A stretch of DNA of 64,000 bases, taken from positions 150,537,485 to 150,601,484 of the forward strand of contig CM041779.1 in the NCBI GenBank assembly GCA_023374045.1, given 5' to 3'. Origin of the DNA: Limonium bicolor. Its lineage: Eukaryota > Streptophyta > Magnoliopsida > Caryophyllales > Plumbaginaceae. Both the position numbers and the translations under genes were made by a program. Below, one piece after another: positions 1-11,815 of the stretch (the stretch's first letter is position 1; each line of letters starts with the position of its first letter). Below the pieces are notes generated by a model. It saw only the letters and a program-made list of their open reading frames with translations. It was not told where the DNA came from and made no database searches.

Positions 1-1
1 A

Positions 2-1644
2 CATGGAAGAAATCAAGGCAAATGGAGAGGCCGAAGCAAGAGCAGAGGTAAATCAACAGATGGAAGAAAGGCCGCTTATAGTTGTTATCATTGTGGCTTA
101 GAAGGCCATATGAAGAAGAATTGGAGGAAACTATTACGAGAACAGAAGCAGAATAGCAAGCAATCAACGGAGAAGAATGGAGACACACTTGTCACTGTCA
201 CAGGGGAAGTAGCATTATGCTCAAGTAAGGAGGAGGTATGTCTTCATACAGTAACTCAAGATGTTGAGTGGATTGTTGATACTGCAGCATCTTACCATGT
301 CACTCCACACAAAGACTTCTTCACAACGTACAAAGGTGGAGACTTTGGCACTATAAAGATGGGAAATACCAGTTTTTCTGATTAAAGGGATTGGTGACAT
401 TCAAGTAAAAACGAATGTTGGGAGTACTATCACACTGAAGGATGTGCGACATGTACCAGATTTTCGGCTCAATCTACTTTCAGGTTCAGCTTTGACAAGC
501 AAGGCTATGACAGTTTTTTCAGCAATGGCACATGGAAGATGTCAAGAGGTTCCTTGGTTGTCGCCCGAGGACATACATGTGGTACTCTTTACAAGACACA
601 TATGAAAATATGTGAGAGCAGCCTCAATGTTGTGGAAGGTGAGAAGTCTCAAAATCTATGGCATCGGAGACTCGGACATATGAGTGAGAAGGGCTTGTCT
701 ACCTTAATAAAAAAGGAGCTTATCACAATTGCCAAGGATGCTACATTAGATCCTTGCAGGCACTGTCTATTTGGTAAGCAACATCGCGTTTCATTTCATT
801 CATCATCAAGGAAATCAGAGTTGTTGAGTCTGGTACACTCTGACGTTTGTGGTCCCATGGAGGTTGAATCTCTTGGTGGCAACAGGTATATCCTAACCTT
901 TATTGATGATGCTTCTCGAAAGGTGTGGGTGTATTTCTTAAAAAGAAAGGACCAAGTTTTGGATTATTTCAAGGAGTTTCACACTATGGTAGAGCGTGAA
1001 ACGGAAATGAAGCTAAAGTGTCTCCGCTCAGATAATGGAGGCGAGTACACATCCAAAGAGTTCAAAACCTATTGCAAGGGACAGGCATTCGACATCAGAA
1101 AACGGTTCCTCGCACCCCACAACATAATGGTGTAGCCGAAAGGATGAATAGGACTATCATGGAGAAGGTCCGGAGTATGATGAGCATGTCTAAATTACCA
1201 AAGCCATTCTGGGGAGAAGCTGTTCGTGCTGCCTGCTACCTGATCAATAGATCACCATCAGTCCCGCTGAATTTTGAGATTCCGGAGAAAGTATGGTCAA
1301 GTAAGAATCCCTCTTATTCACATTTGAAAGTGTTTGGATGTTTAGCCTTTGTACATGTACCCAAGGAGCTCAGGCAGAAGCTAGATGCAAGAACTACTCC
1401 ATGCATCTTCATAGGCTATGGGGATGAAGAATTTGGATACAGGTTATGGGACTTAAAGGCGAAGAAGGTTATTAGAAGCAGGGACGTTGTGTTCCATGAA
1501 AACCAGATGATAAAAGACATTGAGGAGCCCTCAGTGTCTACTCAATCAAAGTCTAGTGCCCAAGATATTTTCCCTGATCCAGCACCTATCCAATCAGCCA
1601 CGGAGGATGATGAGGTGCAAGTAGAAGTACCAGAAGCAGAATAG
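2..1644 (+). pseudogene. copia Gag-Pol 5' half: zinc knuckle, protease, integrase (broken)
   Basis: A CCHC-type knuckle starts at 83 (CYHC...GH), but its fourth ligand is Trp (TGG at 122-124) instead of Cys. The protease active site VDTAAS lies at about 275-292. The pre-integrase motif HRRLGHMSEKGL is at about 664-700 and is followed by the HHCC zinc region (PCRHCLFGK). The integrase core shows DVCGP, FIDDASRK and SDNGGEY, then the C-terminal GYGDEEFGYRLW block near 1415. Two opposite frame changes lie between 380 and 540 and another at about 1085. A TAG at 1642-1644 stops the frame in the acidic linker before RT. Copia polyproteins of this group are normally one uninterrupted ORF of about 1,300 codons. 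Confidence 0.92.
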
Positions 1645-1663
1645 CAGGAAGAAGAAGAGAATA

Positions 1664-3362
1664 TTGAGCAGGGGGAGACTCAATCCTCTCCACCAGAAGT
1701 TGCGGGACCATCACAAGAGGAAGATGATGAAGCACTTCCTGAAATTCAGAGTCCACAGGTTCGAAGATCTGAACGTGGAAAAATTCCGTCAACCAGATAT
1801 CCAGATTCAGAGTATATTCTACTTACGGAAGATGGGGAGCCAGAAAATTTCCAGGAAGCTGTATCTCATCAAGATAACAGTAAATGGAAGGGTGCAATGC
1901 AAGATGAGATTGATTCCTTGCTGAAAAATCACACGTACGAGTTGGTTGAGCTTCCAAAAGGAAAGAGAGCATTGAAGAACAAATGGGTATTCAAACTCAA
2001 GAAAGATAGCTGCGGAAAGGTGGTGAAACATAAAGCCCGGTTGGTGGTCAAAGGATTTCTTCAGAAGAAAGGAATTGACTTTGACGAGATATTTTCACCA
2101 GTTGTGAAAATGGCTTCAATCCGTATCATTCTTGGATTGGTGGCCAACTTGGATTTAGAGCTTGAGCAGATGGATGTAAAAACAGCATTTCTCCATGGTG
2201 ATTTACATGAAGAAATCTACATGGAACAGCCAGAAGGTTTTCAGGTTCCAGGGAAAGAGAACCTTGTTTGCAAGCTGAAGAAGAGTCTGTACGGTCTTAA
2301 GCAAGCGCCCAGGCAATGGTACAAGAAGTTTGACTCATTCATGAAGAGTCAAGACTACAAGAGAACTTGCAGACCAGTGTGTTTACATCCAGAGATTTCG
2401 AGATGGAAATTTTGTTGCACTACACTATATGTAGATGACATGTTAATCGTTGGACACGATGCAACAAAAATAAGCCAACTGAAGAAGGAGCTCTCCAAGT
2501 ACTTTGATATGAAAGACTTGGGACCAGCTCAACAGATATTGGGGATGCATATAATTCGACACAGGAAAAATCACAGGTTATGGTTATCTCAGGAGAAGTA
2601 TGTTGAACGAATACTCAACAGGTTCAACATGGACCAAGCCAAACCAGTTAGCATTCCTTTGGGAAACCATTTCAAGCTGAGCAGAAGATTGTGTCCCTCA
2701 TCCAAGAAAGAGATAGAGGAGATGTCAAAGGTACCATACTCTTCGCAGTAGGAAGTCTAATGTATGCTATGGTTTGTACAAGGCCAGATATTGCTCACGC
2801 AGTTAGAGTTGTGAGCCGATACCTTTCAAATCCTGGAAAGGAACATTGGGAAGCAGTGAAGTGGATTCTCATGTACCTCAAGGGTACATCAAAGGTGTGT
2901 TTATGCTACGGAGCCGCTGAACCAGTCTTGGAAAGCTATACAGATTCAGATATGGCTGGAGATCTTGATGGAAGAAAATCTACATCAGGATTCGTTTACA
3001 CTTTTGCAGGGGGAGCTGTGTCATGGCAGTCAAGATTACAAAAGTGTGTTGCTTTATCCACAACAGAAGCTGAGTATATTGCAATAGCAGAAGCGGGTAA
3101 AGAAATGTTATGGCTAAAACGGTTTCTAGAAGAATTAGAAATCAAACAGAAAGAGTACAAGATACATTGTGACAGTCAGAGTGCTCTAGATTTGAGCAAG
3201 AACCCAATGTATCATTCCCGTACAAAGCATATCGACACTCGTTATCATTGGATACGAGAAGTGATGGACAAACAACTATTGAGACTAGCGAAGATCCACA
3301 CGAATGAGAATCCTGCAGACATGTTAACAAAGATGGTTCCTCGAGAAGCTACAGTTATGTAG
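1664..3362 (+). pseudogene. copia reverse transcriptase and RNase H (broken)
   Basis: RT (RVT_2 family) starts at about 1897 (NKWVFKLKKDSCGKVVKHKARLV). It contains QMDVKTAFLHGDL near 2166 and the catalytic YVDDM at about 2429-2443. A double frame change at about 2355-2405 scrambles the stretch before YVDD, and a stop at 2749-2751 precedes the continuation from about 2740 in another frame. RNase H follows with the TDSDMAGD motif near 2940, then the SALDLSKNP and TKHIDTRYHWIRE blocks. The protein terminates just before the polypurine tract, as expected for a complete copia 3' end. Confidence 0.92.
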
Positions 3363-3410
3363 AGACATAATTGGGATGGATTGTAGATGACAATCGATTC
3401 AGATGCAGCT

Positions 3411-3423
3411 GGAGGGGGAGAAT
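3411..3423 (+). other. polypurine tract of the copia element
   Basis: GGAGGGGGAGAAT lies directly before the TG that opens the 3' LTR. This purine run is the expected plus-strand primer site for copia reverse transcription. Confidence 0.8.
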
Positions 3424-3726
3424 TGAAGGGTTCCAGCTGTATGGTAGGTGAACCACCTACCAAACCCTCACCAAACCTTCACCAAACTTCATTGACTTAG
3501 GTGGATGGTGTGAGCCAAACCTTTGCTATAAATAAGAGCATTGGAAGAGCTCTCAAATACAACATAAAAAACAGAGAAAAACCAGTAGAGTTTAGTAGCT
3601 CCATGAGAGAGTTAGTTTAAGAGGTTTTTGTATAAGAGTTGGTTATACTCTTGTAATTCTATTCTTGTGAGTAATAGAAGGTTGTTTCCTCTTAAATATT
3701 ATCAAGTGTTCGTGAGAAATACAACA
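3424..3726 (+). repeat. 3' LTR of the copia element (about 303 bp)
   Basis: It starts TGAAGGG directly after the polypurine tract. A TATA-like CTATAAATAAG lies at 3523-3533, followed by the R/U5-like region. It ends near ACAACA at about 3726. The 3' boundary is inferred from the terminal CA because the 5' LTR is outside the window, so it may be off by some bases. Confidence 0.7.
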
Positions 3727-4660
3727 AAAACGAGTAAAGACCTAAAATAAACGGGTGAAAACTGGGTGACGGGTGTGGGTCGGGTCAGGTCCGGGTGACA
3801 CTTTTTCACCCATCACCCGACCCATCACCCATTTCCTCGATATATATTTTTTATGTCAAACAAGGCCTTAGCCCTTAATATATAATGGGAAACTAAAATA
3901 TTCTTATGTTTCATTGTCATTATATTTATAGATCAATTTTGTAAATTTAAGAAAAAAATTAAAAATATCTTTCCACCTATTTAGGACTTGTTTCACCCGC
4001 GGGTTCGGGTTGGATTTGAGTGACGGGTCAAGTTGAAATGAAGCGGGAGAAAATGGGTGACGGGTGACGGATGCGCGTGAAGTTTTACCTGACTCATTGC
4101 CAGCCGTAGTACTGGGTTAGACACAGAGTTCTCAATTTGGTGGGAAGATGGAGAGGAAATCTACACCGACGGCTCTGCCGAAAGATGAACTAGCGGGTTT
4201 ACGGTGTATCTCGTTGACTTTATTCGCTGTCTTGACTGGGAGCTAAAATCCACTTCATGACGACAGGAGTGACTCCAACGAAATGGCGGTGCAGTCGTTA
4301 GTGGAGGCAAGTAAGATGATCGGTGCGAAAGGGTGGGTGCTTGTGTCGACGCTTGTAAAATAATCGGCAAGGTGCGTTGTTGTCGGTGCTAAGCCGATCA
4401 GGAAGGCTTGAGAAGCAGCTTAAGATAATCGAGGAGTCGTGTGGCAGAAGTTTGGTGCTACTCACATGTTGTTGGTTTCCTTGCCAATTGGAGGCATTAG
4501 ATATTAGTGGTGGAAGTCTGGAGTTTGGCAAATTAAATGGAGGTATGTACGTAGGGACATGTGTGTAAAGTAAGGAAAATGGGTTGACTTTTAGAGTCAC
4601 TCACTGTAAGAATAGACTGTTGATGCAACTTCCTTTGTAGAACTTGTTGCTTAATGCAAC
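3727..4660. other. intergenic; GGGT/ACCC-rich inverted-repeat stretch, no recognised gene
   Basis: From 3750 to 3835 and 3990 to 4090 there are dense GGGTGACGGGT and CACCCATCACCC motifs that can fold on each other. Such stretches are common near ends of plant hAT elements. From 4150 to 4600 both strands have short open stretches (for instance 4298-4600 minus and 4377-4568 plus), but none resembles a known family and I do not call a gene. Confidence 0.5.
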
Positions 4661-4741
4661 TTACTACTCACGTTTAGTGGGTTCTAGTATTTTGATGACG
4701 GGTTATAATCATGTGTATTATGTAATTCATGCTTTCAGTCT

Positions 4742-6812
4742 AAATATAAAGGGGCTTGTTTTTTTTTTTGAAAAAAAAGAAGGTCTATATCATTAAGAAC
4801 AAAGAGTCCGTACACAGTCTGGAAAGTCTGTTGACTTCCAGCAACTCCTAGGGAGCTGAGCTTTTCTAGCATATGAAGCTAGGTTATGTGCTATTACATT
4901 GTCAACCCGTGGAACATGAAACCATGCGATATCTGAGAAGGAACTAGATTGTGCAAGAGTACTATGAAGCAGGTCTTGGGTTGCAGCATCTAAACCTTTA
5001 ACCTGGAAACCGGAGATGTAATCCGTAATAGCTTAGCAATCAGACAATAGACGGAAGTGCCGGACTTGCAGATGACGAGCAAGAGCATGACCCAAAGCGA
5101 CCGCCATTGCTTAGCATCCGCAGACGGTTGCAGCGGAAGATGCTTGCCACCCTAACAGCCGCCCCTACAGCCGAACCATGAGCAAATGCTACCGCGGAGA
5201 GGCCAAATACCCAAAAGAAGCAACACCGGCATCAATCGAGACCTCTGGCCAGTCAGGATGGCTGGCTCGATGTTCAGACAGAGCTACCGAGTCAGTGGAG
5301 GTCGTGGCTGCAGAACTATTGCGAAGGTAACTATCAGCATAAAACCATCCAGCCTCAAACGACGCCACACGCTGATGGCCTACCTGGCATCGCGCATACC
5401 AAAGTCTCCACAGCAGCGAAAGTAAGCAGGATAAGGAACCTGAAGAGAGAGATAAGCAGGCATTCACAAACCAGTCCGTAAAGGCTGCGTCTGTGTGCAG
5501 CATCTGTGGCGGGTGAGCGACGCCCATACGGTCCCAGTAAGGTTGTGACGGTAGGGCAACAAAATAAAGCATGGTAGACTGTGTCACACGCACCACAAAG
5601 AGGGCAAGAGGCGATATCTGGTTGATGTAGACGGGAGGCCAGCACCGCATTACATGGAACCACTCCATGCAGGAGTTTCCAGGCAAAGAGCCGGACACGG
5701 GGAGGCAGATCAAGTTCCAAAACGCGTAGCTGCTCGCCCAGGGCCAAAACCTAAAAGAAGCCGACGATGAAGGGTTGGAGGCGCGAGAAAGGGCAACATC
5801 GAATGATAAGCAGTTTGACTGAGTAATCCCCATTCTTAGTGAGACCCCAAAACAATGAGTTGGCAAGGACTCATCAGCAGGCAGGGGAAGCTGACAGATA
5901 TGGTTCACATCCTCCGGATGGAAAAAGCGACTGAATAAGCGGAACATTCCAGGCAGAGGGACAACATGAGGTCCGCAACCCGGCGTTGGCAAAGGCGTGA
6001 GGGATGGACCAGGAATACGGCCTGCCCCCCTCCTTGGAAGGAGGGGAAGGAAGCCATCGATCAAAAATATGCGTTGCTTGACCATTACCCACACGCGAAC
6101 GGGTCCCAAAATTAATGAGATCTCGAACCGTCAATAATGACCTCCAAATAGGGCTACAGTTCGCAGGCGGTCACAGGCTCTGATAAGGAGTGCCCCTGAG
6201 ATACCGAGCATGATAGAACTGCGAAAGCAGAGAGTCACGGCGGTCAAATGCGCCAAAGTTGTTTACCCAGCAGAGCACGATTAAAACTATGCAAATCCCT
6301 GAATCCCAAACCACCCGAAGCAAGTGGAAGGCACATGAGATCCCAACGCTTCCAGTGAACTGCCTTCGCTGTCGAACCACTCCACCAAAAACGGAGATCA
6401 TGCTTTTAAGAGAATGCAGGAAGGACTTGGGCAGCGCGATAATGGACATGATATACGTTGGCACAGCTTGGAGGATAGATTTAATGAGATTCAAACGTGC
6501 GCCGGAGGACTGCTGAGGCCATTGCTGTATGCGAGTTGCCACCCTGTCTTTTAAGTAAGCAAAAAACTGCCTTTCGACTACGGCCAACATGTGCAGGGAA
6601 CCCCAAATACATACCTAAATCTTGAACCACGCGGCCTTGAAGAGCCATTGCGACCCCTGACAGACGCTTGGGTTTAAGCAAAAACGGAGAACACTAGAGC
6701 CGATTTGTCAGCATAATACATTGACCAGAGGCCTGCTTAAAATCATGCAGAATAGAAGCCAAAGTCTGGGCATTCGCGACATTTGCTTTCCCGAAATATA
6801 AAGGGGCTTGTT
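4742..6812 (-). mobile_element. 5'-truncated L1-type LINE with 19-bp TSD
   Basis: The direct repeat AAATATAAAGGGGCTTGTT occurs at 4742-4760 and again at 6794-6812. Between them the body runs on the minus strand, with its poly(A) tail read as the T-run at 4759-4769. This is the signature of target-primed reverse transcription. The 5' end of the LINE (high coordinate) is truncated inside the RT domain, so the copy was dead on arrival. Confidence 0.93.
4790..6760 (-). pseudogene. LINE ORF2 C-terminal part: RT end, zf-RVT, RNase H
   Basis: Read on the minus strand from about 6720, the plant non-LTR RT tail is clear (YLGFP near 6610, then ILQAVPTYIMSI and ALPKS). The weakly conserved linker with RVGNGQATHIFDRWLPS follows. 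Next is a zinc-binding zf-RVT domain (PPRVRLFAWKLLHGVVP with CPLCGACDTVYHALFCCP) near 5560-5700. An RNase H-like domain begins VSIDAGVASFG near 5230-5250. Its C-terminal VPRVDNVIAHNLA-type block lies near 4880-4920. Several frame changes and stops show it is a pseudogene. Endonuclease and the RT catalytic core are absent through 5' truncation. Confidence 0.9.
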
Positions 6813-6982
6813 GTTTTTAAGAAAAACTCTTTTGGTCAGTATACATTTGTACATATAAAATGAGTGTCGTAAGAAAATGGTAGTATGGGTAATTAAATGA
6901 CTTTGTGAGAAAAAAAAACAGTTTATACTTAAATGATGTGAGAAAACAAAGCATGAACTTGTTATGCTAAATCTAGAGACTA

Positions 6983-7205
6983 GCTACTAACATTTAGTGG
7001 GTTCTAGTATTTTGATGACGGGTTATAATTATGTGTACTATGTAATTCATGCTTTCAGTCTAAATATAAAGGGGTTTGTTGTTTTTTAGAAAAACTCATT
7101 TGGTCGGTATACATTTGTAAATATAAATTAAAATGAGTGTCATAAGAAAATGGTAGTATAGGTAATTAAATGATTTTGTGAGAAAAAAAAAAAGACAGTT
7201 TAAAT
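6983..7205. repeat. tandem duplication unit B (uninterrupted)
   Basis: It is the intact counterpart of unit A with scattered substitutions and small indels. It provides the empty-site sequence for the LINE insertion at 4742-6812. Confidence 0.85.
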
Positions 7206-7281
7206 GAAAAAAGCTACTACTATATAGCCAGTGCGCAATCACAAATATAACCACTATCAGGGTCTACTATCCGAAGCATCG

Positions 7282-7287
7282 AAAAAA
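7282..7287 (-). terminator. RNA polymerase III terminator of tRNA-Ser
   Basis: Immediately after the discriminator the minus strand reads TTTTTT, a canonical pol III stop signal. Confidence 0.85.
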
Positions 7288-7369
7288 CGTCGACAGCAGG
7301 GTTCGAACCTGCGCGGGCGAAGCCCAACAGATTTCAAGTCTGTCTCCTTAACCACTCGGACATATCGAC
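7288..7369 (-). tRNA. tRNA-Ser (anticodon UGA)
   Basis: On the minus strand the 82-nt sequence folds as a class II tRNA. The acceptor stem GTCGATA pairs with TGTCGAC (one G-T wobble), with discriminator G at 7288. The A box reads TGTCCGAGTGGTTAAGG and the B box GGTTCGAACCC. A long variable arm (GGGCTTCGCCC) is present. The anticodon loop CTTGAAA places TGA at 7334-7336. All features needed for an active gene are intact. Confidence 0.97.
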
Positions 7370-8640
7370 TAATGTGACTATTATTAAGAGTAATTGTTAA
7401 TTATATTTTGCAATATTATTTAGACAAGTGCGTCGGTCTTTTTTTCTTGAATTGGACTGCAGTTCAGATATTGGGCTGCAATCTGTGCTCGAATGTATGG
7501 GGAGAGAGGGGTAGGAGGATACAAAAAACTAAAGTGGTTATAATATAAAGGTATATGAGCAGAGGTCAAATTTTGTATTTCTTTCATTTCCATCAACCTT
7601 TGTTTTATATATCAATATACTTGACCTAACGAAAGAGCTATATAATACGAACATCAAGAGTTGAAACAAATAAAAATGACAGTTAAATTTTATCACGAAT
7701 CAAAGAACATGTTAAGTGATTTGAATCCTTGATCACAAACAATATGTGGATTACACATCTAGAGAAGGCCTAAGTCGTGTATAGTTTGGAAAAGGAGGTT
7801 CATACACAGGTATAACCTAATCATCCAAACTAAGTTCTGAGAAAAAATCAAAGAAATCTCTATCTATAACAAATCATAATAAATCAAAGGGAGGTATATA
7901 TATATAACATTATAAAATAAGGAAAGTGTGAATTGAATGCAACAAATTATGTGATTACTAATCAACTGTATGAACCGTTCATTTATATTGTCAAATAAAG
8001 ACTCTAGATTTATCGGATTGAAGATCTTTTATAGTCTCAACTTTTTTGTAATAATTAAGGACTTATCTCTAAGTAGTCTAAATTTAAACTATGCCTTTTT
8101 TGAACTAAGGCAAACAATTTTATGAACACTTCATCAACAAAACCAATATATTTGCTTTGTAGTTACAAACGAAATCGAGATCGATGAAATAATACTTAGA
8201 GTGCTACAAGCAAGCTCCATATGGAGGATGACAATGAAAAAAAATGATAAATCAATGGTAAGAAGACAGAAAGCAAAATAAATAAAACATTAAACCCTTA
8301 AAGACATCCTGACTATACCGACCTCCAGCTTTGTTATGCATGGGAAGCTCTAACAAGGGAAGACGCGAATCATAGACCTAGACTCTTCCCAAGATGACAA
8401 TGGCTTAGAAGAGGTGGTTTGTTACGTCTATTTTCTAGCTAACATTGTAAGCCGCCTTATGCGTTTAAGAGTCTAGTCCATGTCCTACTTTACCAAGATG
8501 AGTTAATGTACTCCTTCTACCTTGTACTAATGTTTTAGGATCACTAATAGAAGTATTTATTCCCTCCACAATTTTCGAGTTAAGCCCTCTTTCTTAAAAT
8601 TAAACAATTTAATATTAAGAGTTAGTCCTCAACGAAGTCA
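7370..8640. other. AT-rich intergenic, nothing recognised
   Basis: No long open frame, no terminal repeats and no domain-like translation on either strand. The stretch upstream of the tRNA gene is ordinary AT-rich plant spacer. Confidence 0.6.
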
Positions 8641-9900
8641 CCAGTCTGTGAGCCTCGATTTTTGAACCACTATCTTGTGTTGATTAGGGCTGATTAGGAT
8701 CTGGTCAGGTTCTAGGTCCACTTATCACCTATGATTAATAACTATGTTATATAACATTAATTATTAAAACCTAAGTTATTTCACTAGAACCTATTATTAA
8801 GAGTCGCCACCTAATTTTAACCTAGGGTAAATTAGAAAGGAGAGTTCGGGTTCGGGGGCATGGTATTCGACTTATCAGGGTTCAAATTACTTTCATTACC
8901 CCTTTAGGTCGTTTTTCCTCTACTTAGATTATTTACGGCTTATTACGAGGTCGTTTTAACCTGAGTGCGCAAGTTTTTGATTTTTTGGGATTTTTGACAT
9001 TTTTTGACAAAAAATATAGTGAAAATTGAAATGACCTAAACTAGGGTTTTGGACGCATAATTAGGTCAAGCTTTAATTTCGTCCGTGACCACGGACCAAA
9101 TGTCTGAGACTACGGACCCTAATTAACCTAAGTAGTTAGAAAAGTTGAAAGAACGAGAAAACAAAATTTGGAAAAGTCCAGGGCCACTGACAGGGCGTCC
9201 GTGGGCCCGAACATGTTTTGTAGAAACCTTAATTTTGAAAAATTTAAAATCCCGCCACCGTCCGAGAGCGTCTGTGCTTACAGGCGGGACGTCAGGGAAC
9301 CCGGACATGGCGTCCGCGTGCGGACCGCCCTCGGACGACGGCGTTTGGGCTATTCCCGATGGTGTTTTTAGCTCAAATTTTATGGGCGTGTAGCCTGAAA
9401 GATTCTAAGTAGGTTAGTAAATGAAAGAAGTCAGCTTGAAATTAAATTCAGCACGAAACTTAGTAAACAAGTAATTGGACAGAAGCTAAAATAAAGAACA
9501 ATTCAGAAGCTGTAAAAGGTTAGTCTGCACTCAAAACTTGAAAAAAGACTAATGAAGTCATGGGGAATCAGAAAGATAAGATTCTAACTTGTTTTACCTT
9601 TGGGATTAGTGAGACTCTTCACGTCGGGAACCTCTCGGTGCTCTATTGAAGTCGGCTCCGACTTGAGTTCGACCTGAGCTTCTGATCCTCGTGAATTGGT
9701 GGCGTTCTTCATGTTTTGGTGGTGGTTTGATGGTGATTTGATGATTATTGAAGTGTTAGGAGTTAAAAAGTGTGTTTATGTGGTGATTTCAGTGAATTTT
9801 GGTGAGAATTCGGGGTTCGGGTGTTGAAAAACTTGGGAGTCTTGTGATAGATGTGATTTCTGGTGTTCTAGGGTTCTTGAGCTTGTGTCTTGATCAAGGG
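8640..9900 (-). repeat. remnant resembling a Tat/Ogre-type LTR
   Basis: The block TAAGAGTCGCCACCTAATTTT at about 8800 resembles the block AAGTCGCCACCTAGTTTGACC near 19435 and 46410 in the 5.7-kb LTRs of the large element described below. Further on, 9085-9350 is rich in GTCCG/CGGAC palindromes, and 9590-9890 looks like the GGTGGTGGTTTGATGG type of LTR leader. No terminal repeats or partner LTR could be found, so this is a fragment, and the orientation is inferred from the shared block. Confidence 0.45.
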
Positions 9901-9912
9901 AAAACATAAATC

Positions 9913-10165
9913 TAAGGAAAAACATATGATAAGTGAGAAATACGACATGAATTGTTATGAATATAGGAAGAATTAAAGTCCTAAAAATAGATGTATTTCA
10001 CACTTATCAATACACACTTAAATGATCAAAATATGGATATAAGGAAAAACATATGATAAGTGAGAAATACGACATGAATTGTTATGAATATAGGAAGAAA
10101 TAAAGTCCTAAAAATAGATATATTTCACACTTATTATTACACACTTAAATGATCAAAATATGGAT
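9913..10165. repeat. 127-bp tandem duplication
   Basis: TAAGGAAAAACATATGATAA starts at 9913 and again at 10040. The two 127-bp and 126-bp units are nearly identical up to ATGATCAAAATATGGAT. This is a local duplication without coding content. Confidence 0.93.
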
Positions 10166-10640
10166 CTGATTTGTACGAGATGTTGGCATAAACAGTTATG
10201 AATTCATTACTTTGTTTAGCGCTAGCTAGATAGTTTAGATTTTTGTATTTACATCAAATATTGTGTGTGTGGAAAACTAGCTAGGTATATATCTATGTAA
10301 GAAGAAAAAAAGGAAAGAAGTAATTAGAAACTAGCTAAGTATATAAATGCTCCACGATTTATGTCTTTCCCTTCTGTAGTGATAGGGTAAAGGAACATCT
10401 CGCTGTGAACAACATTTCTTCTGCATGGATGACCTCTGGTCGTTATCCCTTCATCATTAGTCATTTTAGCTTTTCTCATCTATAATGCTTAACCAATGCT
10501 TTATTGTTTCTATAATGGAGATGGAGAACATACGTGGTGGGTATTTAAATGCTTAATCTAGAGAAGATGAATTTGTTCTAAATAAGGAGTCAGAAGCTCA
10601 AAATGAAGAGTCGCTAGCTCAAAAGAGTAGTCACAAGCTC
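10166..10640. other. AT-rich spacer upstream of hAT transposase
   Basis: No domain or repeat was recognised. The left terminal inverted repeat of the hAT element was looked for here and not found. Confidence 0.5.
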
Positions 10641-11422
10641 TCAATGAGGCACCACAAGCTCTGTCAAAGAAGAGGGTAAGGAAGTTGATATCGCCTGTCT
10701 GGCAACACTTCGTCTATATTCCTCCCGATGATAAGGTCAGTTATGAAAGAGCTGATTGTGAGAATTGTGGATTCTATTACAACTGTGAGGCAAAAAATAG
10801 CACTAGTAATATGAATCGTCATGTGGGAAAATTTCCTAGAAGATTCTCACGTGATGTGAGCCAAATGATGATTAACCAGTTTGCCAAAACTATGTCTATT
10901 AAAATAGAATTTGATATGATGGTTTGGAGGAGATGGATGGCTGAGATGGTGATGAAGCATAACCTTCCTTTTAACTTTGTTGAGTTCTCAACTCTTAGGG
11001 GTACATGCAAGTCCTTGAATCCTAATGTGCAGTTTACATGTAGGAATACTTTAAGAAATGATACCATAAATATGTTTACCGAAGCAAAGAATAAGATGAG
11101 AGACATATTCTGAAGTTCTTGTGGAAGTGGTAGAATAAGTTTGACAAGTGATTGTTGGTCTTCTTCTACGAGGGATGGATACATTTGTTTGACTGGCCGT
11201 TATATTGATTACCGGTGGAAACTACAAAAGAGGATATTTAGTTTTAAGTTTTTTGGCCCTCCACATACCTGAAAGTTTATTGCTGAAAAGGTTGAGAGTA
11301 TGTTGACTGATTAGGGGATTGATAAGATGATTTTTTCTGTCACGTTAGATAATGTAAGTGCTAATGATTCTATTGTTACATTGTTGAGGTCTCAATTGCG
11401 GTTGAGAAATGGGCTTTTATGT

Positions 11423-11453
<31 letters not shown>

Positions 11454-11815
11454 TATCTTCATATTCGATATGTTGCTCATATTGTGAACTTGATAGTTCA
11501 AGATGGACTGAAAGATATAGATAACTCTATTAAGAAAGTCCGTGAAAGCGTGAGATATGTTAAAGGTTCTCAAACAAGGAAAAACAAGTTCTTTTCATGT
11601 GTGTCTAGAAGTAATCTTGATAAGAGTAAGGGGCTGATTATGGATGTGCTTACACGATGGAATTCAACATATCTTATGCTTGAACGTGGTGCCGATTTTG
11701 AGCATGCCATCGTGGAGGTAAGTTTTGCAGATAATGATTTTGAGCATGCCTATTGTGAGGATGAGTGGAGAAAAATGAAGACTATTCATGATATAGTATC
11801 ATACATTTTTTGACT
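10640..11815 (+). pseudogene. hAT transposase, RICESLEEPER/DAYSLEEPER-like (decayed)
   Basis: An N-terminal BED-type zinc finger starts near 10690 (SPVWQHF, then CENCG and TSNMNRHV). The hAT core appears in changing frames. LTSDCWSSSTRDGY lies near 11140-11175, TLDNVSANDS near 11344-11373 and YVAHIVNLIVQDGLKDI near 11465-11515. DVLTRWNSTYLMLERG follows near 11645-11695. Frame changes, in-frame stops and a G-homopolymer run break it. It stops at about 11813, before the C-terminal hAT dimerisation region. Host genes of this family also exist, but this copy cannot encode one. Confidence 0.88.
11419..11454. repeat. (TG)n followed by a G homopolymer
   Basis: A TG dinucleotide run passes into an uninterrupted run of 18 G within the transposase remnant. 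It has expanded inside former coding sequence. The length of such a run is hard to assemble reliably. Confidence 0.9.

Larger units (their letters stand above)
1..3726 (+). mobile_element. Ty1/copia retrotransposon, Tnt1-like, 5'-truncated by the window edge
   Basis: The order gag zinc knuckle, protease, integrase, reverse transcriptase, RNase H, polypurine tract, LTR is the Ty1/copia (Pseudoviridae-type) order, with integrase ahead of RT. Wording of the RT and integrase is very close to the tobacco Tnt1 group. The 5' LTR and most of gag lie outside the window. The reading frame is broken at about 380, 490, 1085, 1642, 2370 and 2740, so this copy is not autonomous. It ends in a short LTR of about 300 bp. 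Confidence 0.93.
4661..6925. repeat. tandem duplication unit A, split by a LINE
   Basis: Unit A is the joined sequence 4661-4760 plus 6813-about 6925. It matches unit B (6983-7205) over TTTAGTGGGTTCTAGTATT, the CATGCTTTCAGTC stretch and the following AAAATGGTAGTAT...GGTAATTAAATGA stretch. The similarity runs through the LINE insertion point, so the duplication predates the LINE. Confidence 0.85.

Noticed and set aside
3740..4100. Complete hAT element at the GGGT-rich stretch
   Set aside because: No terminal inverted repeat of hAT type and no 8-bp duplication could be identified around it.
4298..4600. 100-codon minus-strand frame overlapping a 63-codon plus-strand frame
   Set aside because: Neither has a recognisable domain or signals, and the overlap on opposite strands makes chance likely.
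5189..6109. 306-codon minus-strand frame in the LINE
   Set aside because: Only its last part (VSIDAGVASFG) is in the true RNase H frame. Upstream it is an out-of-frame shadow of the linker and zf-RVT region.
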